From NCBI RefSeq assembly GCF_040436345.1, contig NC_133234.1, positions 9,362,446 to 9,426,445 of the forward strand: a stretch of DNA of 64,000 nt, in the 5' to 3' direction. The notes below the pieces were generated by a model. The model saw nothing but the letters and a program-made list of their open reading frames with translations, searched no databases and had not been told where the DNA came from. A program made the translations under genes and the position numbers. This DNA comes from Pagrus major. Its lineage: Eukaryota > Chordata > Actinopteri > Spariformes > Sparidae. Positions 24,701 through 36,254 of the stretch are shown one piece after another. Each line of letters begins with the position of its first letter. The first letter of the stretch is position 1.

Positions 24701-27700
24701 CAGAGACATTGGGTTAAGATCATTTATTATTGATTATTTCAGGCCTCCAATGTTTCATCGTAGTTGCTCACCATGGAGAAGAGGACAGAGAAGTCGTGGA
24801 AGTAGGTGAGGATCTTCCTGATCACTGACTGCAGCTGGATGCAGAGAAAAAAATAAGTTAGAGTCACAACTGAGCAGACGACAGGAGGAGGAGGAATGCT
24901 TCAGTTTCAAGGGAACTGGGCTGAGCTGCTAACCTGTGGATAAGCGTCCTCAAACGCCCGGTCAGGAGTCATGTGTTTTATGATGTCAGCCAGGACAGTG
25001 TTGACCTCACGTTTCTGAGAAAAAAGATGAAAGAAAGGAAGGAGTCATTCTAAATTATACACAATAACAAGTGCCAAAGCGCCTCCTCTCTGCTGTGATT
25101 TACTCACTGTGAAGTGTCGGCAGGTGAACTCCACCCAGATCTCAGCACAGTTGACGTAATCCTAAAAAACAAAAATCGCATATACAGTCATAACCTGTTT
25201 TAATGGAAAATACACATCTGTGCGTGAGCAGCATTGTCCTCACAGTACCTGAGGACTGCGCACTTTGGTGACGACCTTCCAGGCTTCATTGAGGATCGTC
25301 AGCCTCTCGGATTCTGGAGGGTCAGCACAGGCCAGACTGCGACCCAGAGACCCAAACAGCAGGTGCTGGAAAGGAGACGAAGGATTAGCTTTTTATTTGC
25401 ACATTTATATTTAATGGATCACCACATCACAACTGTTGATGTCCTCTGACCTTCGGGAAGCCGGTCTCGTCGCAGTCTTTGATCATACCGATGAAGTCTG
25501 TTGCTCTGGCTGCTACAAACTCTGGCCTGAACGCCCTCATGACTGAATTCAGCAGCAAAGCACTGTAGGAAAAAAGAACAAGTTTGTTTTTTTTTGCAGT
25601 GGAAAAGAAATTCCCTGTTTTTCACCTCAAAAAGAAACCCTTGAAACATGAGCTGTAGTTCCATGGACAATCTTTCGTCAACCCAGTCGTAATCGTAGAA
25701 TTAGAATAGTTTTACATGCTTTAATGCTCAAAAACACAGTTTTTTTCTGATTGGTCAGCTCACACATGTCTGAGCCAGCACCGCTTACAACAACAGAGCA
25801 GCTGTGCTAAATCAATTCTTACGTGCCAAACTAGCCACTAGGCCTAAACTATTCACAGAATTAAAGGCGGGACTACTGACGAGGCTATCCAGGAGTAATT
25901 TTTTTCTATTGGAGAGAGGAGCGTCTGTAGGTGTAGTTTGTTTTGCTACTGCCATGTACTGACTGATTTGAAAAGATAGAGGTACAACTGTTCTGGAATT
26001 CACAAAAGGGAAAAGCAAACACTAGATTAAAGTCTGAAAAAAAAAAAAACATTTGGTGTAGCAGAAATATGTGTTTTTTTTCCTCCTGTTAATCATCCTA
26101 CACTCCCTGAGATTTATCTTTCATCCCCTGGTGGGGGCTGGGTACTCAGGTACGCTTCATAATATGATGAACTGTAACATATTGCTTTTTAAGTGAAGAC
26201 ATGTACCTCTTGTAGGACCTTGTCTTTCCCCAACAGAAATAAACCTACTAATTAAATTCACCTCATTATTACTCACTTGTTCCCCAGCTTCTTGCATCTC
26301 TCCATCATCTCCGTTAGCAGAGGCTGAAAAGGAAACACGAACAGTATTTTTGACTGAGTCCGACACTGAAACTAGAAAAAAGTTAAGCATTTCTGCCAAC
26401 ATTCAACATATTTTAACATGAAAAAAATCCATCTGAATAGGCTCAAGTAAAAAGTGTGTGACTGCATGCCTCTGGAGCTCTGTAGGCGATGCACTGCAGG
26501 ATCCAGTTGATGGCGGGCGAATAAAGCGTCAGATACTCGGGCACCTCCACCCTCTGCAGGACCAGCTGGTTCTGGACACTCTCCCCACTGATCTGCCGGA
26601 AGGTGCCCAGCAGGTCGAAGAAGTTGCGATTCAGGCTGTCTTTCAGGTGGGGGGCGACTTCCATGCCCACCTAGAGGGAGAGAGGGCACTGGATCACTTA
26701 TCTCTGGCCCAAGACCTCCTTGATTCCCCTGAACCAGTGATCATGGGAATAACTTGAGGTTTCTCTGGACATGCCTCTCAGGGCTTCCATACCTCACCCA
26801 CTGGTATCAACCCACCAATGCAGAAACAGGGAAGAAAAGACTTGGAGAAAGAGAGAAAGACAAAAACACAGGATGTAAAGTAAGACGTCGGTAAGTCTCA
26901 CCCTGCAGAGGTAAGCTCTGGTGTACGCTGCCACCAGAGGGTCTCCGATCCCTCTGATCATGGCTGTCAACCGAGGGAGTGTCTCCTGAATACCGCTGTG
27001 GAGGGCGAGAGCAAGCCGTGTTATTAGTCTGAAAGTCCTCTCAAGCAGAAAGGTGGGTGCAAAGAAGGTTTTTTATTTAAGTTTTGGCAGGTGAATATTT
27101 TTTTTGCCAGGGTCATCTTTTTTTTTTTTTTTTTGTAATACTCATTTTGCCCACACGAGGAAAACATGAATGGTTTTAGTCCTATTTTGAACATGGGTAG
27201 GGGTCCACTTCAGCCTCGTGTGGCCAAAATGAGTATAACAAAAACAAACCGGTCAAAACTTTAACAGATGGGGGAAAAAGAAAAAATGTCTTGTTTCAAC
27301 ATACCTCAGCTTTTTAAAACAAAAAACTAAAACAAAAAAAGTTAGAAAAATTGAAAATTGGAACCCCAGATTTTTTTGTTATCACTTGCCTCTCTGGGCC
27401 TCCACAAAATGTGCATGACAGGATAAAAAGCCTAGTTGGAACCTTATTTAACTAAGGTAGTGAAACAAGTAAAGGCAGAATACAATATGCGTACTATACA
27501 GAACTAAAGGATTATTGGGATGCAAAAGTGCAAATGCAAAAAACTTACGATTTGTTTAGGAAGCGGTTACACTTGAGAATGGCAGCCTCAACATATCTGT
27601 TCACAAACGTTAAAGAGTCAAATTTATCCGAGGTAAAGAAAAAAAAAGCAAATCAACCTATACCAAGACAGTCTACCTCTTCTTCTAAATATAAAACTAA

Positions 27701-30700
27701 TGCTCAGATATGGAAAAAAAGAAAAAAGAAAAAATGAGAGTCAACAGAAAGAGGGATCAGAAGTCCCAAGTCAAAATAGGTCTGACATTAGCTGTGGTCC
27801 TCGAGGAGAGACTGAAGCAATGAGGCCCTTTGCTGACAGTGGTAAAGGATACAATCTGGGCAGAAGCTCTCTGATGGAGGCGATCTTGAAGAACCAGTTG
27901 AGACACGTCTCCTTTGCCGTGTCATTCACATCTTCAACTGTGAAGGACTCTGAAGACGTAGGAAAACAAGATTACATACTCAATAAATAATGTGCAGTGT
28001 CCCCTCAGAAGCTAGACAAAAGTCTAAATGCTTTGACCTCGTGTGTACCAACAGGTTGAAATTAAATCCGACTAGATATGGGAAGGTAGCAAACACAACA
28101 TCCCATCTGTACCTGGTAGGGGTCTTGGGTCCGAACACATGGTCCAGATTCTATCGTACACCAGCCGGCCTACAAACAAGTGACATGACAGTCAGAAAAC
28201 CTGCAATTTTTTACTGAGCTGAGAGAAATAAGGCTTCTGTACACACCGAAAGTGTCGAGGATATCAGTGATGAGAACAAACTTGCTGGGGTAGAACTGGA
28301 TCACCGAGGTGTCTGACAGAAGCTTGGAGCACTGGAACACAGATCACAGATCAGCGCTGATGATTTCACACGAGACAAGAGATTTTTCCTCATTGTTTTG
28401 GTGATTGCGTGTTTTAAACTGCTGGATTACCTGGATGACAATCTTCAGGGCTTTGACCTTCTGGTCGGAGGCCCAGGCCTCCTTCAGGGACTGGTTCAGC
28501 TCCTCAATGCGGTTGGCGTAATCCTGCTGGGAGAGGTTCAGCAGCTCTCTCTGGGAGCCCTGAACACGCAGACAAACAAGTAGGTCCATAACACATCCTT
28601 GCTCTCATATGGATTCACTCTGCTTAGTTTAAGTGATGGTCAATGAAAATCTATTGGGCTGCAGCTTATCTAAGCACCAATGGAGGCAGTTAGGTACCTT
28701 TGTGGTGTGTGATGTGTGTACAGTATGTGCTTACATATAAACACAAATAACTGAGCGTTCACTTTGATTCAAGGAGTCTTACAGTACCAGGAGTGAAGAG
28801 GATTTTAAAATGAATACATTTGGAATTGAACCTCTAAAGCAGGGCTGCCACAAGTTAGTCCGTCTAGATTTAAGTTGGCGTGGCTTTAATTAATTAATGA
28901 GCAAATGATTTGATGATGATAATCCTAGTATGGTGTGCTGAGTGACAATTGCACAGGATGTCAGTCAATTAAGGGAATTGGGATTGTAGTACCAGTTAGC
29001 ATCTAAACAATATAATAGGTGTTTGCTTTTGGCCCATGGCCCACCATTAAGTTTCATTTAGGCCCTCTATGTGAAAAAGTTTGGCCACCTCTGCACTAAA
29101 ACTTGATTTATGGCAGGGCGCTCAACACTGTTGCTCGACAAAAATCACATATTGTCGAAAGAAAAAAGTCTTCATGTTTCCGTTCATGTCGTGCACCTTG
29201 AGAAATTTGTTTTGATGCAGACGCCCTCACATTTTGTTGCACAATGAACTTCAGCAGCTAAAGAAAGCAACTGGTCACCATGGAGACAGCTGACACTTTT
29301 CACAGAAACATAAATAGAAAACGACAGTCACTGAAAAAGTCAAGAGCCCTAGAATAAATCAGGAAACCAGAAGCAAGATTGATAAGTGTATAGAGACAAT
29401 GTTTAAAAGGTGCAATATGTAAGAATTTGCCACCTGTTGAATTCATACTCACCAGATTAGCCACTAACTGCTGCTAACTGTTGCTGCCGTTAAAGACTCC
29501 ACCACAGAGAAAAAAAACAAGCCAGACACAAACAAGCCTGTATGTCTCACGTGCACTTATAGAGAAAACGTACCTCCTCCAGATCATCCAGTTCCTCCAG
29601 GCGAGTACGAACTTTCTCTGAAACTGCTGATCCTGGACTTGGAGCTTTTCCTGCAGGGACAGCAGGAATGATTAGTTAGCTTCTGATGTGTTATTGTCGT
29701 ATCATCGTAAGTTGATGCGTTTAACAAGTTCGTAATGTCAACAGTTAGCAATTTAGAAATGTTTCGGAACACTGAGAAAATTCCAAGTTAATTAAATTAT
29801 TATGATGAATACAAACACAGATCTTACCTTTATCAGAGCCCATGAAAAGATTCTATGAAGACAAAGAAATTGGAATTATTTCCGGTCTAACAAAGCAAAG
29901 CTCTGCACACAACCTCTGATCACACAGAATTCTTTAGGAACAGAACAACTCGGTCTTTGCTGATGGAGGATGACTCACAATTGAGAGTTTTTCGGTGGTG
30001 GTGAACCTGGCCAGGATCTCTCCTCGTTTTGACGACCAGGGCTCAAAGTCCGGTCCCACCGCCTCTTCCTCCTTTTCCCTTCTCTTCCTCCCCAGGTCCT
30101 GGAATCACAATATCTCTCCTTAAAAACAAGTTTGGGTATCATCGCCTCTCCATGTCTTGTGTGTGTTGAAAAACATTTGTCTAAATATCAACTGGTCTGT
30201 ACGTGTTACCCCGGTTGAGGCGCTGTGTGACATGGTCGGAGCCTCGCTGGCCGAGGCTGCAGCAAACATGGAGAGGGGGTCGGTCCCATCCAGCATGGAG
30301 CTGAGGGGGTCCGCGGGTGCCGAGGAGGAGGAGGAGGAAGACGAGGAGGTGCTGCCTTTACGAGCCCCGCGGCGGGTCTTTGTATCTGTCACCTGGGTGG
30401 AGAGAGGGGAGGAGATCTGAGCTGATACAGGGCCATCAAACAACTGAATTATGATTTTCACCACGTCAATGGTGGATTTTAATTTCTGTCATATAACATA
30501 ACAGACTGTGTTGAACTATACTGCCATGTTTTGACAGAGTGGTGTTTGTGAAGAGTCGAAGTGGTAAGAAAACAGTGATAACAGCAGATGGCCTACCATG
30601 ATGGGCTTGAGGGGATGGTAGTCTCCAAACTCAACCGGAGCAGCTTCAGGACCACATCTCTGCAGCTCTGTGTCATAGTTGCGCCCACGGGAACGCCTTG

Positions 30701-32060
30701 TTACACGACAGACAGACAGGAGACCACAACAGGTTCAGCTTTTTCTACTGACTATCCTTCCAGTCACCGTGTGGGCTTATATTGACACTCTGATTTGGCA
30801 TAGTGGTTATTTACTTGCATTAACTCGAATTCAAATAGGCAGCAGGATATCACCAGAGTAACCCATAACTGCTGCTAACCGTAGCTAAAATTAGCTCTTT
30901 AGCTCAGTTAGCCATGTAGCTAGTTCTCCTATTAGCTGACTCTGCCCAAACTGAGAGCTCAGAGCACCAGAGTGTCGGTGTTATTTCCTATTGGACTTTC
31001 ACCTTCTGAGGTACAAGGTGGTTAGGGATGAGCTGGTTAGCTTGTTAACTTCAGTAGATATCTCTGCAACACAACACATACAGTAGATGTCCTTGAAGAA
31101 GCCCAAATTGTTATTTTTTTCACCTCTCTGTTGATAATTTGTAGGTAATTTCTGGATGTTTTAAACTTAAATTCATAATGCACCTTTAAATGTGCATTAT
31201 GTTTTTTTGGGGGAAGAAATTTTAATCAGGAGAGAGAGATCTTCACTGATTGATTTTTAATGCCTAAACAAACTAAATAAACAAACTCGTTTTGTTTTTG
31301 TGACTGAATAAACTGAATAAACAAACTGACCTTAAAGGACAACTCATCTCATACTGTTTAACTTTGTTTATATGTGGCGGACCCTGCCACCTTTCTAGCT
31401 TCAAACAGTGTTCTGGGGACCTTATTTTCCTCTGAGAACAGCTTGTCTATTATGGAAAAAACACAAAGATGAAGGTCTTGTGTGACAAAGGACACCCAGC
31501 TGTCAAGAATGGGAGGCAAGTGTCAGCTCATGACAGAGATATGAGTTATTACAGTATTACTCTAGAGAATGAAAGACAAAAACACTTGTGTAAGGACGCA
31601 CTGCTGCTTTCACCATCTGGACTGTGTAACAACTCTAAAGGGGAAAAAACCTATCATATGTTTATGACAAAATGATATTAAAACTTAGTAGTAATCCAGG
31701 GTACGTCCTCACACGTAGATAAATCTTAAGTTCCTAAACGTCTGCTAAAAAAAACCCTGTGTCATATCTTATAACACATCCCCATAAGCTTTGCTAGACG
31801 ACAACCAAAACATAGTCATAGAGGGTATTTGATTTAGGCCACAGCCATAACAACACTTGGAGATGTTATGGTGAAAACCTGCAATAAAAAGTGGACATTT
31901 CATTTGGCACGCTAAATTACAATTAAGCTCACGACCCACGCTTTGGTACGTTCAAAAAAGTGAAAAATGTCAATATATACATGATATAACCGATTAATTT
32001 TGCGCATACTGAGAGTTTTTGTATGAGAAAAAGAGCATCTTACCACTGCACCGCAGCCAT
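20364..32060 (-). CDS. vps35l: VPS35 endosomal sorting factor-like (Retriever scaffold)
   Basis: VPS35L (human C16orf62) is the scaffold of Retriever, with VPS26C and VPS29. With SNX17 and the CCC and WASH complexes, Retriever recycles integrins and other cargo from endosomes to the cell surface. Thirty exons join in phase, in 5' to 3' order: 32060-32044, 30696-30597, 30392-30210, 30098-29979, 29852-29828, 29650-29574, 28559-28431, 28331-28247, 28169-28113, 27937-27853, 27596-27549, 26995-26902, 26670-26470, 26323-26277, 25562-25451, 25365-25249, 25161-25108, 25014-24934, 24834-24772, 24692-24607, 24511-24431, 24223-24160, 23014-22916, 22835-22758, 22623-22509, 22306-22167, 21951-21786, 21190-21072, 20756-20610, 20462-20364. 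Total 2889 bases, 962 residues; the human protein is about 963. Landmarks: start MAAVQW, then RSRGRNYD and [12 protein letters not shown]; a run of nine serines (about residues 55-63); [62 protein letters not shown]; and [15 protein letters not shown]. One intron (26469-26324) uses a GC donor. The 17-base first coding exon is the least certain piece, but its phase and the Trp codon across the junction fit. Confidence 0.97.
20805..21002 (+). repeat. Dispersed teleost repeat in vps35l intron 28
   Basis: It contains the phrases TTTGTGCCAAATTTGAAAAA, CAAGACGTTCTTGAGATATC and GCGGCCACGGCTATTGCCGG, a repeat I remember as common in percomorph fish introns. A related phrase (GTTGACCTTTCACCTTTTGG) appears at 19071. 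The name of the family cannot be settled without a library search. Confidence 0.5.
21734..21782 (+). repeat. (GT)n microsatellite in vps35l intron 27
   Basis: More than twenty GT units with one interruption (TTCG), starting directly next to the exon ending at 21786 on the donor side. Confidence 0.95.
23490..23720 (+). repeat. Dispersed repeat family M3 in vps35l intron 22
   Basis: It shares GCTAGCTATGTTAGCAACTG, CCAGCTACTTGAGGGGGCAG and TGGAAGGGGGAGATGAAATG with the stretch at 35060-35240, and with the minus strand of 15395-15582. No coding capacity. Confidence 0.55.
29407..29515 (+). mobile_element. MITE family M2 fragment in vps35l intron 6
   Basis: It begins AAAGGTGCAATATGTAAGAA, as at 14371, then GCCACTAACTGCTGCTAACT. 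The right end is missing. Confidence 0.55.
30845..31455 (+). mobile_element. M2 and M1 (copy b) MITEs back to back in vps35l intron 1
   Basis: 30845-31187 carries the M2 core (CCATGTAGCTAGTTCTCC, GAGGTACAAGGTGG) and ends CATAATGCACCTTT. It is followed at once by an M1 copy (GTGCATTATGTTTTTTTGG to about 31455) with the usual CCTGCCACCTTTCTAGCTTC box. The right end of the M1 copy is truncated. Confidence 0.6.
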
Positions 32061-32690
32061 TTTTCTACCATCATATGACACCTCAGTACTTCCTGGTTAT
32101 GCCAAGTTTAGAGAAAGCGCTGTTTTTTTGTTTCAAATGGCCGGTCTATTCATTAATGTTTGTTGTTATCTGCAGGACTGATAATGTAACAATGGAATAC
32201 GGCGTTATTTTCCCGTTCGTAACAACGACAGCGTGAATTCAGGGACATTTAAACGAACTGTTACAGCACAGTACAACTTCATTTCCCAGGAAACATTGCG
32301 CGCTCTCAAGCGAATTGCCACCAAAGAGAAGAATAAAGATGAAGAGGTCCCACTTTGGATTTAATTTGTGCACTGAACTTGTGCACTGAACTTTTTGTTG
32401 CCTAATGTGTTAATTAGAATAAATGAACCAAACTAATGTATCCTGGTGGGTCAGTATTTGACCCAACACCGCTATATTGTGCTTAAAAAAAATCGACATT
32501 CCTCCAGCGGTCCACCGGAAGACGTGTTTGTTCGCTACAGTTGAGTGAAACGTCTGTTAGATAGACAATCTTCTTCAGCACCGCCACTCTTTGCTGTGGT
32601 TCTGCAGTGGGGACCTTAGCTAAACCTTCCGCCTGAACATGACCTGACCATAGTGCCAAAGGCTTGTCCGCCCAGCTCACCTGACCAGGT
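32061..32690. promoter_or_regulatory. vps35l promoter; possible shared promoter with zdhhc16
   Basis: It lies directly upstream of the vps35l ATG and contains scattered CpGs, a GABPA/ETS-like CACCGGAAG at about 32513-32521 and an ACTTCCTGG (ETS-like, reverse) near 32090. A donor-like ACCAG|GTACAG at 32688/32689 could end a non-coding zdhhc16 first exon going right. There is no direct evidence of the start sites. Confidence 0.4.
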
Positions 32691-35600
32691 ACAGTATTCC
32701 ATTGACAAATGCGGTCGGAGTGAGTGTACCATAATTATTTAAAATGCCTGGTAACATGGGCAGGTTGAAGGGGTCTGGAGGCAGCTAGCAGCTAGCTAAC
32801 GTTAAAGCATGACATGTTGTAGCTAATGGGAGGAATGCTTTCATCTACTGGCTGACAACATTAACCACTTGGTTAAATGACTGAATGGTGTGAACTGTCT
32901 TAATGTGGACATTTGTTAAACTGTTTCGTCTCAATCGTCTATTGAATTCTTCAGCCCCCTCATTTCCTGATAACATCTGTGTACTGAAGAAGCAATATAG
33001 TACATTACAAAGTAATACAAGATATTTTTTGTTTCAATACTTGTTTATATAATAGTATAACCACGATCTGGGTGTGACTGTTGGTGCTATCACTCAGTAT
33101 CTAATCCGAACTATAGGTAGATTATATAACAAGAGGGAAAAATGGTGACCAAATGGAGGGAAAATATGTTAATTTCACTCAGTTAACCAATTAATCTGCA
33201 GATTATTTTTCTCTATACATAAAGTAAGATGAAGGTGACATCCTCTCATGTCTTGTTTACAGTATAAATTGAGAAGACATTAAATTGACAATTAAATAAA
33301 GCATAGAAACCATCATATTGGAGAGGCTGGAACAGGATATTAACTACCATTTTTGCTTGAAAAATGATTGACAACAGTGCAACCCTGAACTGTAATAAAT
33401 CCAAAGGAAGTGTTTTCATCTAAGCCCCATTTCAGTCTACCTCATGCAGTATGTACAGTGAGTGAGTACATCGGTTTGAACAGACATCCAGAGACATTAA
33501 TTCGTTTATACCTGGCCAAGTTTCAGATTTAATAATCAGTAAAAGAAAAATACAATAGATCAGTTAATGTGGTCAGAGTAGTTGAAAACTCTAAATTAGT
33601 GATTTTAATGATTAGTCAATAATCGATCAATCGCTGTTTAGAATATAACCAATTAAATATCTATTAACTGACCATCAGAGATGGGCACAAATACATCAAA
33701 CATTATCTGTTACAAATTACAAAAAACAGGCAGATCGAATATATCAACATTGAATTACAAAATGCTGGTATGAGAAAAAGTTTTTAATTAAAATTAAAAG
33801 TAATTTGTAGTTTAAGAATACAAAAAGACATTCTATATAATACTTTTATTATTACTGTTTAGCTTTTTAGTAGCTTCAGAATAAACTGGATTTTCTTGAG
33901 CCAGTTGTTGAATAGCAACAGACGGGAGCTCTGCAATTAAAATTAAGTTGTTATTTTGTGTTATTTAGTTTATCATTCATGTAACTTGGTGTTTAGAATA
34001 TCCGTCCATTTAATTCCTAATGTAACCTACTGGGATTTTGCATTGAACATAAGTCATATCGAAAAAACATCCAACATATTTCGTATATTATAAATGATTA
34101 ACCAAGAATCGATTGTTAAGGCAGCTGGCTATCAATTAAAAAAATCAAAAAATGCTGTTAATGCTTGTGGTGATTGATGAATTAATATCTACCCTGTAAA
34201 ATCTCAAAAATAGTGACATATCAGTAGCAAAGTACCAGAGTGACTTTAGCCTTCAAACTGATTTCCAAAAAGTATTTATCTTCTACCAGTAAAAAAGGAT
34301 GTAGATCTTCATTAACTACTATTTTTGGATGATTTAAACACATAATTATTAATTATTATTATTATTTCACTGAAAGAAGATAAATTAAAAGTTAAAATCA
34401 AGCAGGCACATGTTCCTCCTCTTGGACTCGGAGAGAAAGAGACAGCAGGGCAAAGTAAAGCTTATTATAGAGAGACACACAGACAGTGATCGGCCTCACT
34501 CTAAGACCAGAATTAGGGCAGCGGGTTGCCATAGAGACTGTGGTGCCCTGCTGTGTGCCACTCTCTCATGTTCTTACTATCTCTGCCAGGTACAGGACAT
34601 GCAAATTAATACTGCGCCTTTTAAAGGTCCTATTTATTCAAACAACAGCCTGCCTGTGTGACGAGCAGAAGTGTTGGCACATTTTTTAATTGATTTCGTC
34701 TTTCTCTCTCTTCTCTCTGGTTGATCACAAAGAAAAGGTAGAGGTCTCATCTGTACGGAAGCACATTTATGCCAGCAAAAACAAAAAATCCTGAAATGTT
34801 TTGAATGACAAAAATATTCAAAAATGTTTGATACTAAGTCAAAATTATGAGACTGAAAACATTTTCAGAGCTGTGTTGTACGGCTAGTCAGAATCTTGTT
34901 TGTGTTACCAGTCAGTGTGATTGGTTTGGTCTGAACTGAACTCAGTAACACCTGCTAACATTTGACTTTTGTCTTCAATGTAAATGTGCACTGTACAATC
35001 TGCATTCACTCCCAGGTCAAAAGACTACAGCTGTCACTGATATTTATCATCTCCACCTTCGATTGGCTGTAATGTTAGCAACATAGCGTTAGCTAGTGTT
35101 AGCAACGTCAATTAGCGCACAAACTGCCAGCCACTTGAGGGGCCAGGTGATTCGAACAACAGCTGGGTTGTAACGTGAATTTAATGGTAGGGGGAGAGGG
35201 AATGCCACATTTGGTGGCTGAATGTTATCATTGCAACGTGACACACGAAGGGAACAAAAATAAATCCAATAGGGAAACTCGTCCACTGGCAATGGGAATG
35301 GAGTTAATCACCTGTTTTTAGCAGGTTAATCCACATTTAAAGGATTAACCTGCATATTCACTCATTTCCATACATTTGTGTAGAGTAATTACACTAATGT
35401 AATCAAATTAAGTTGGTCATGATTTATTAATGTCGTATATTTCACCTCTTAATGAAGATGGAAAGGAAAACCTATCAGTGTCATCATTTGCGGTGTTAGA
35501 CCGCTTATCGCACATGCACTCTTTTACTGTATGTGTGTAAAACAGTAATATGGATGAAAGTTTGCAGCAGTGGATAGTCAAGAAGCAGCTGATGGCAAAC

Positions 35601-35960
35601 AAAGGGGGCAGTTTCCAGACCTTACTGTTACTGTCTACTAGAAGTCCCAGGTTGGCATCTCTCATTATTAATGCCATGCTATTTTGGAGAACCTGAACAA
35701 GCCTTATCAGTGTAACCAATACTCACTTTCATGAAATGATGCCCTGGATCAGGTAGCCACTTTATTTCCCTCTTAAGACATTCACCCCTTTGCATTTCCC
35801 TCTTACAGGGTTACCACTCTGCATCTCCCCTGCAAGTTTCTAATAGGTTTTTGGCCTGGAGATGTGGATTTGCCTTGAATTATTAACGGGAGAAGTTTAT
35901 TTGTAGGAGCTGATGGGCGTAGCTCATTACCTGATAGCCCCAGTTCCTTTTTTCTTTGAA
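32691..35960. other. AT-rich stretch between vps35l and zdhhc16
   Basis: No conserved coding exon seen. It holds an M3 repeat copy at about 35060-35240 and many short AT-rich tracts, and probably forms zdhhc16 intron 1 if that gene has an upstream leader exon. A strong pyrimidine tract plus AG at 35943-35961 could be the acceptor for the 5' UTR exon. Confidence 0.4.
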
Positions 35961-36254
35961 GGACACATGTCACACAGAAGATGCCGTCACCAAACTTTAG
36001 TAATTTCTAAGAAAGGGAGCACTCTCAGGCTGTGGAAGTCCCTCACGCTGACTTCTGCCTCTGCTCTTGTATCTTGGCTCACTCGTCTTCAAGTAACTTC
36101 ACTTGAGATGACCATGGAACCCTCAGCGGCCATCAAGCTACGCTACGAAGAGCTTCTGTTTTACGCGGCCTGCGTTTCAAACTGTTGGTGTGTGTGTCTG
36201 TGTGTGTGCGTGTGTCTGGAGGGCAGAGTGTGTAGGAGAGGGGGTGGCGGTGGC

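Noticed and set aside
32483-32680. 65-codon minus-strand frame MSWADKPLALWSGHVQAEG as a gene
   Set aside because: No domain or splice partner; it lies in the CpG-bearing region upstream of vps35l and is better seen as promoter or leader sequence.
35913-36254. 235-codon frame starting MGVAHYLIAPVPFF as the true ZDHHC16 start
   Set aside because: The first 114 codons have no family similarity and cross a probable 5' UTR acceptor at 35961 and a GT repeat; the recognisable protein starts at 36255. A shorter extension from 36114 is kept as a finding.
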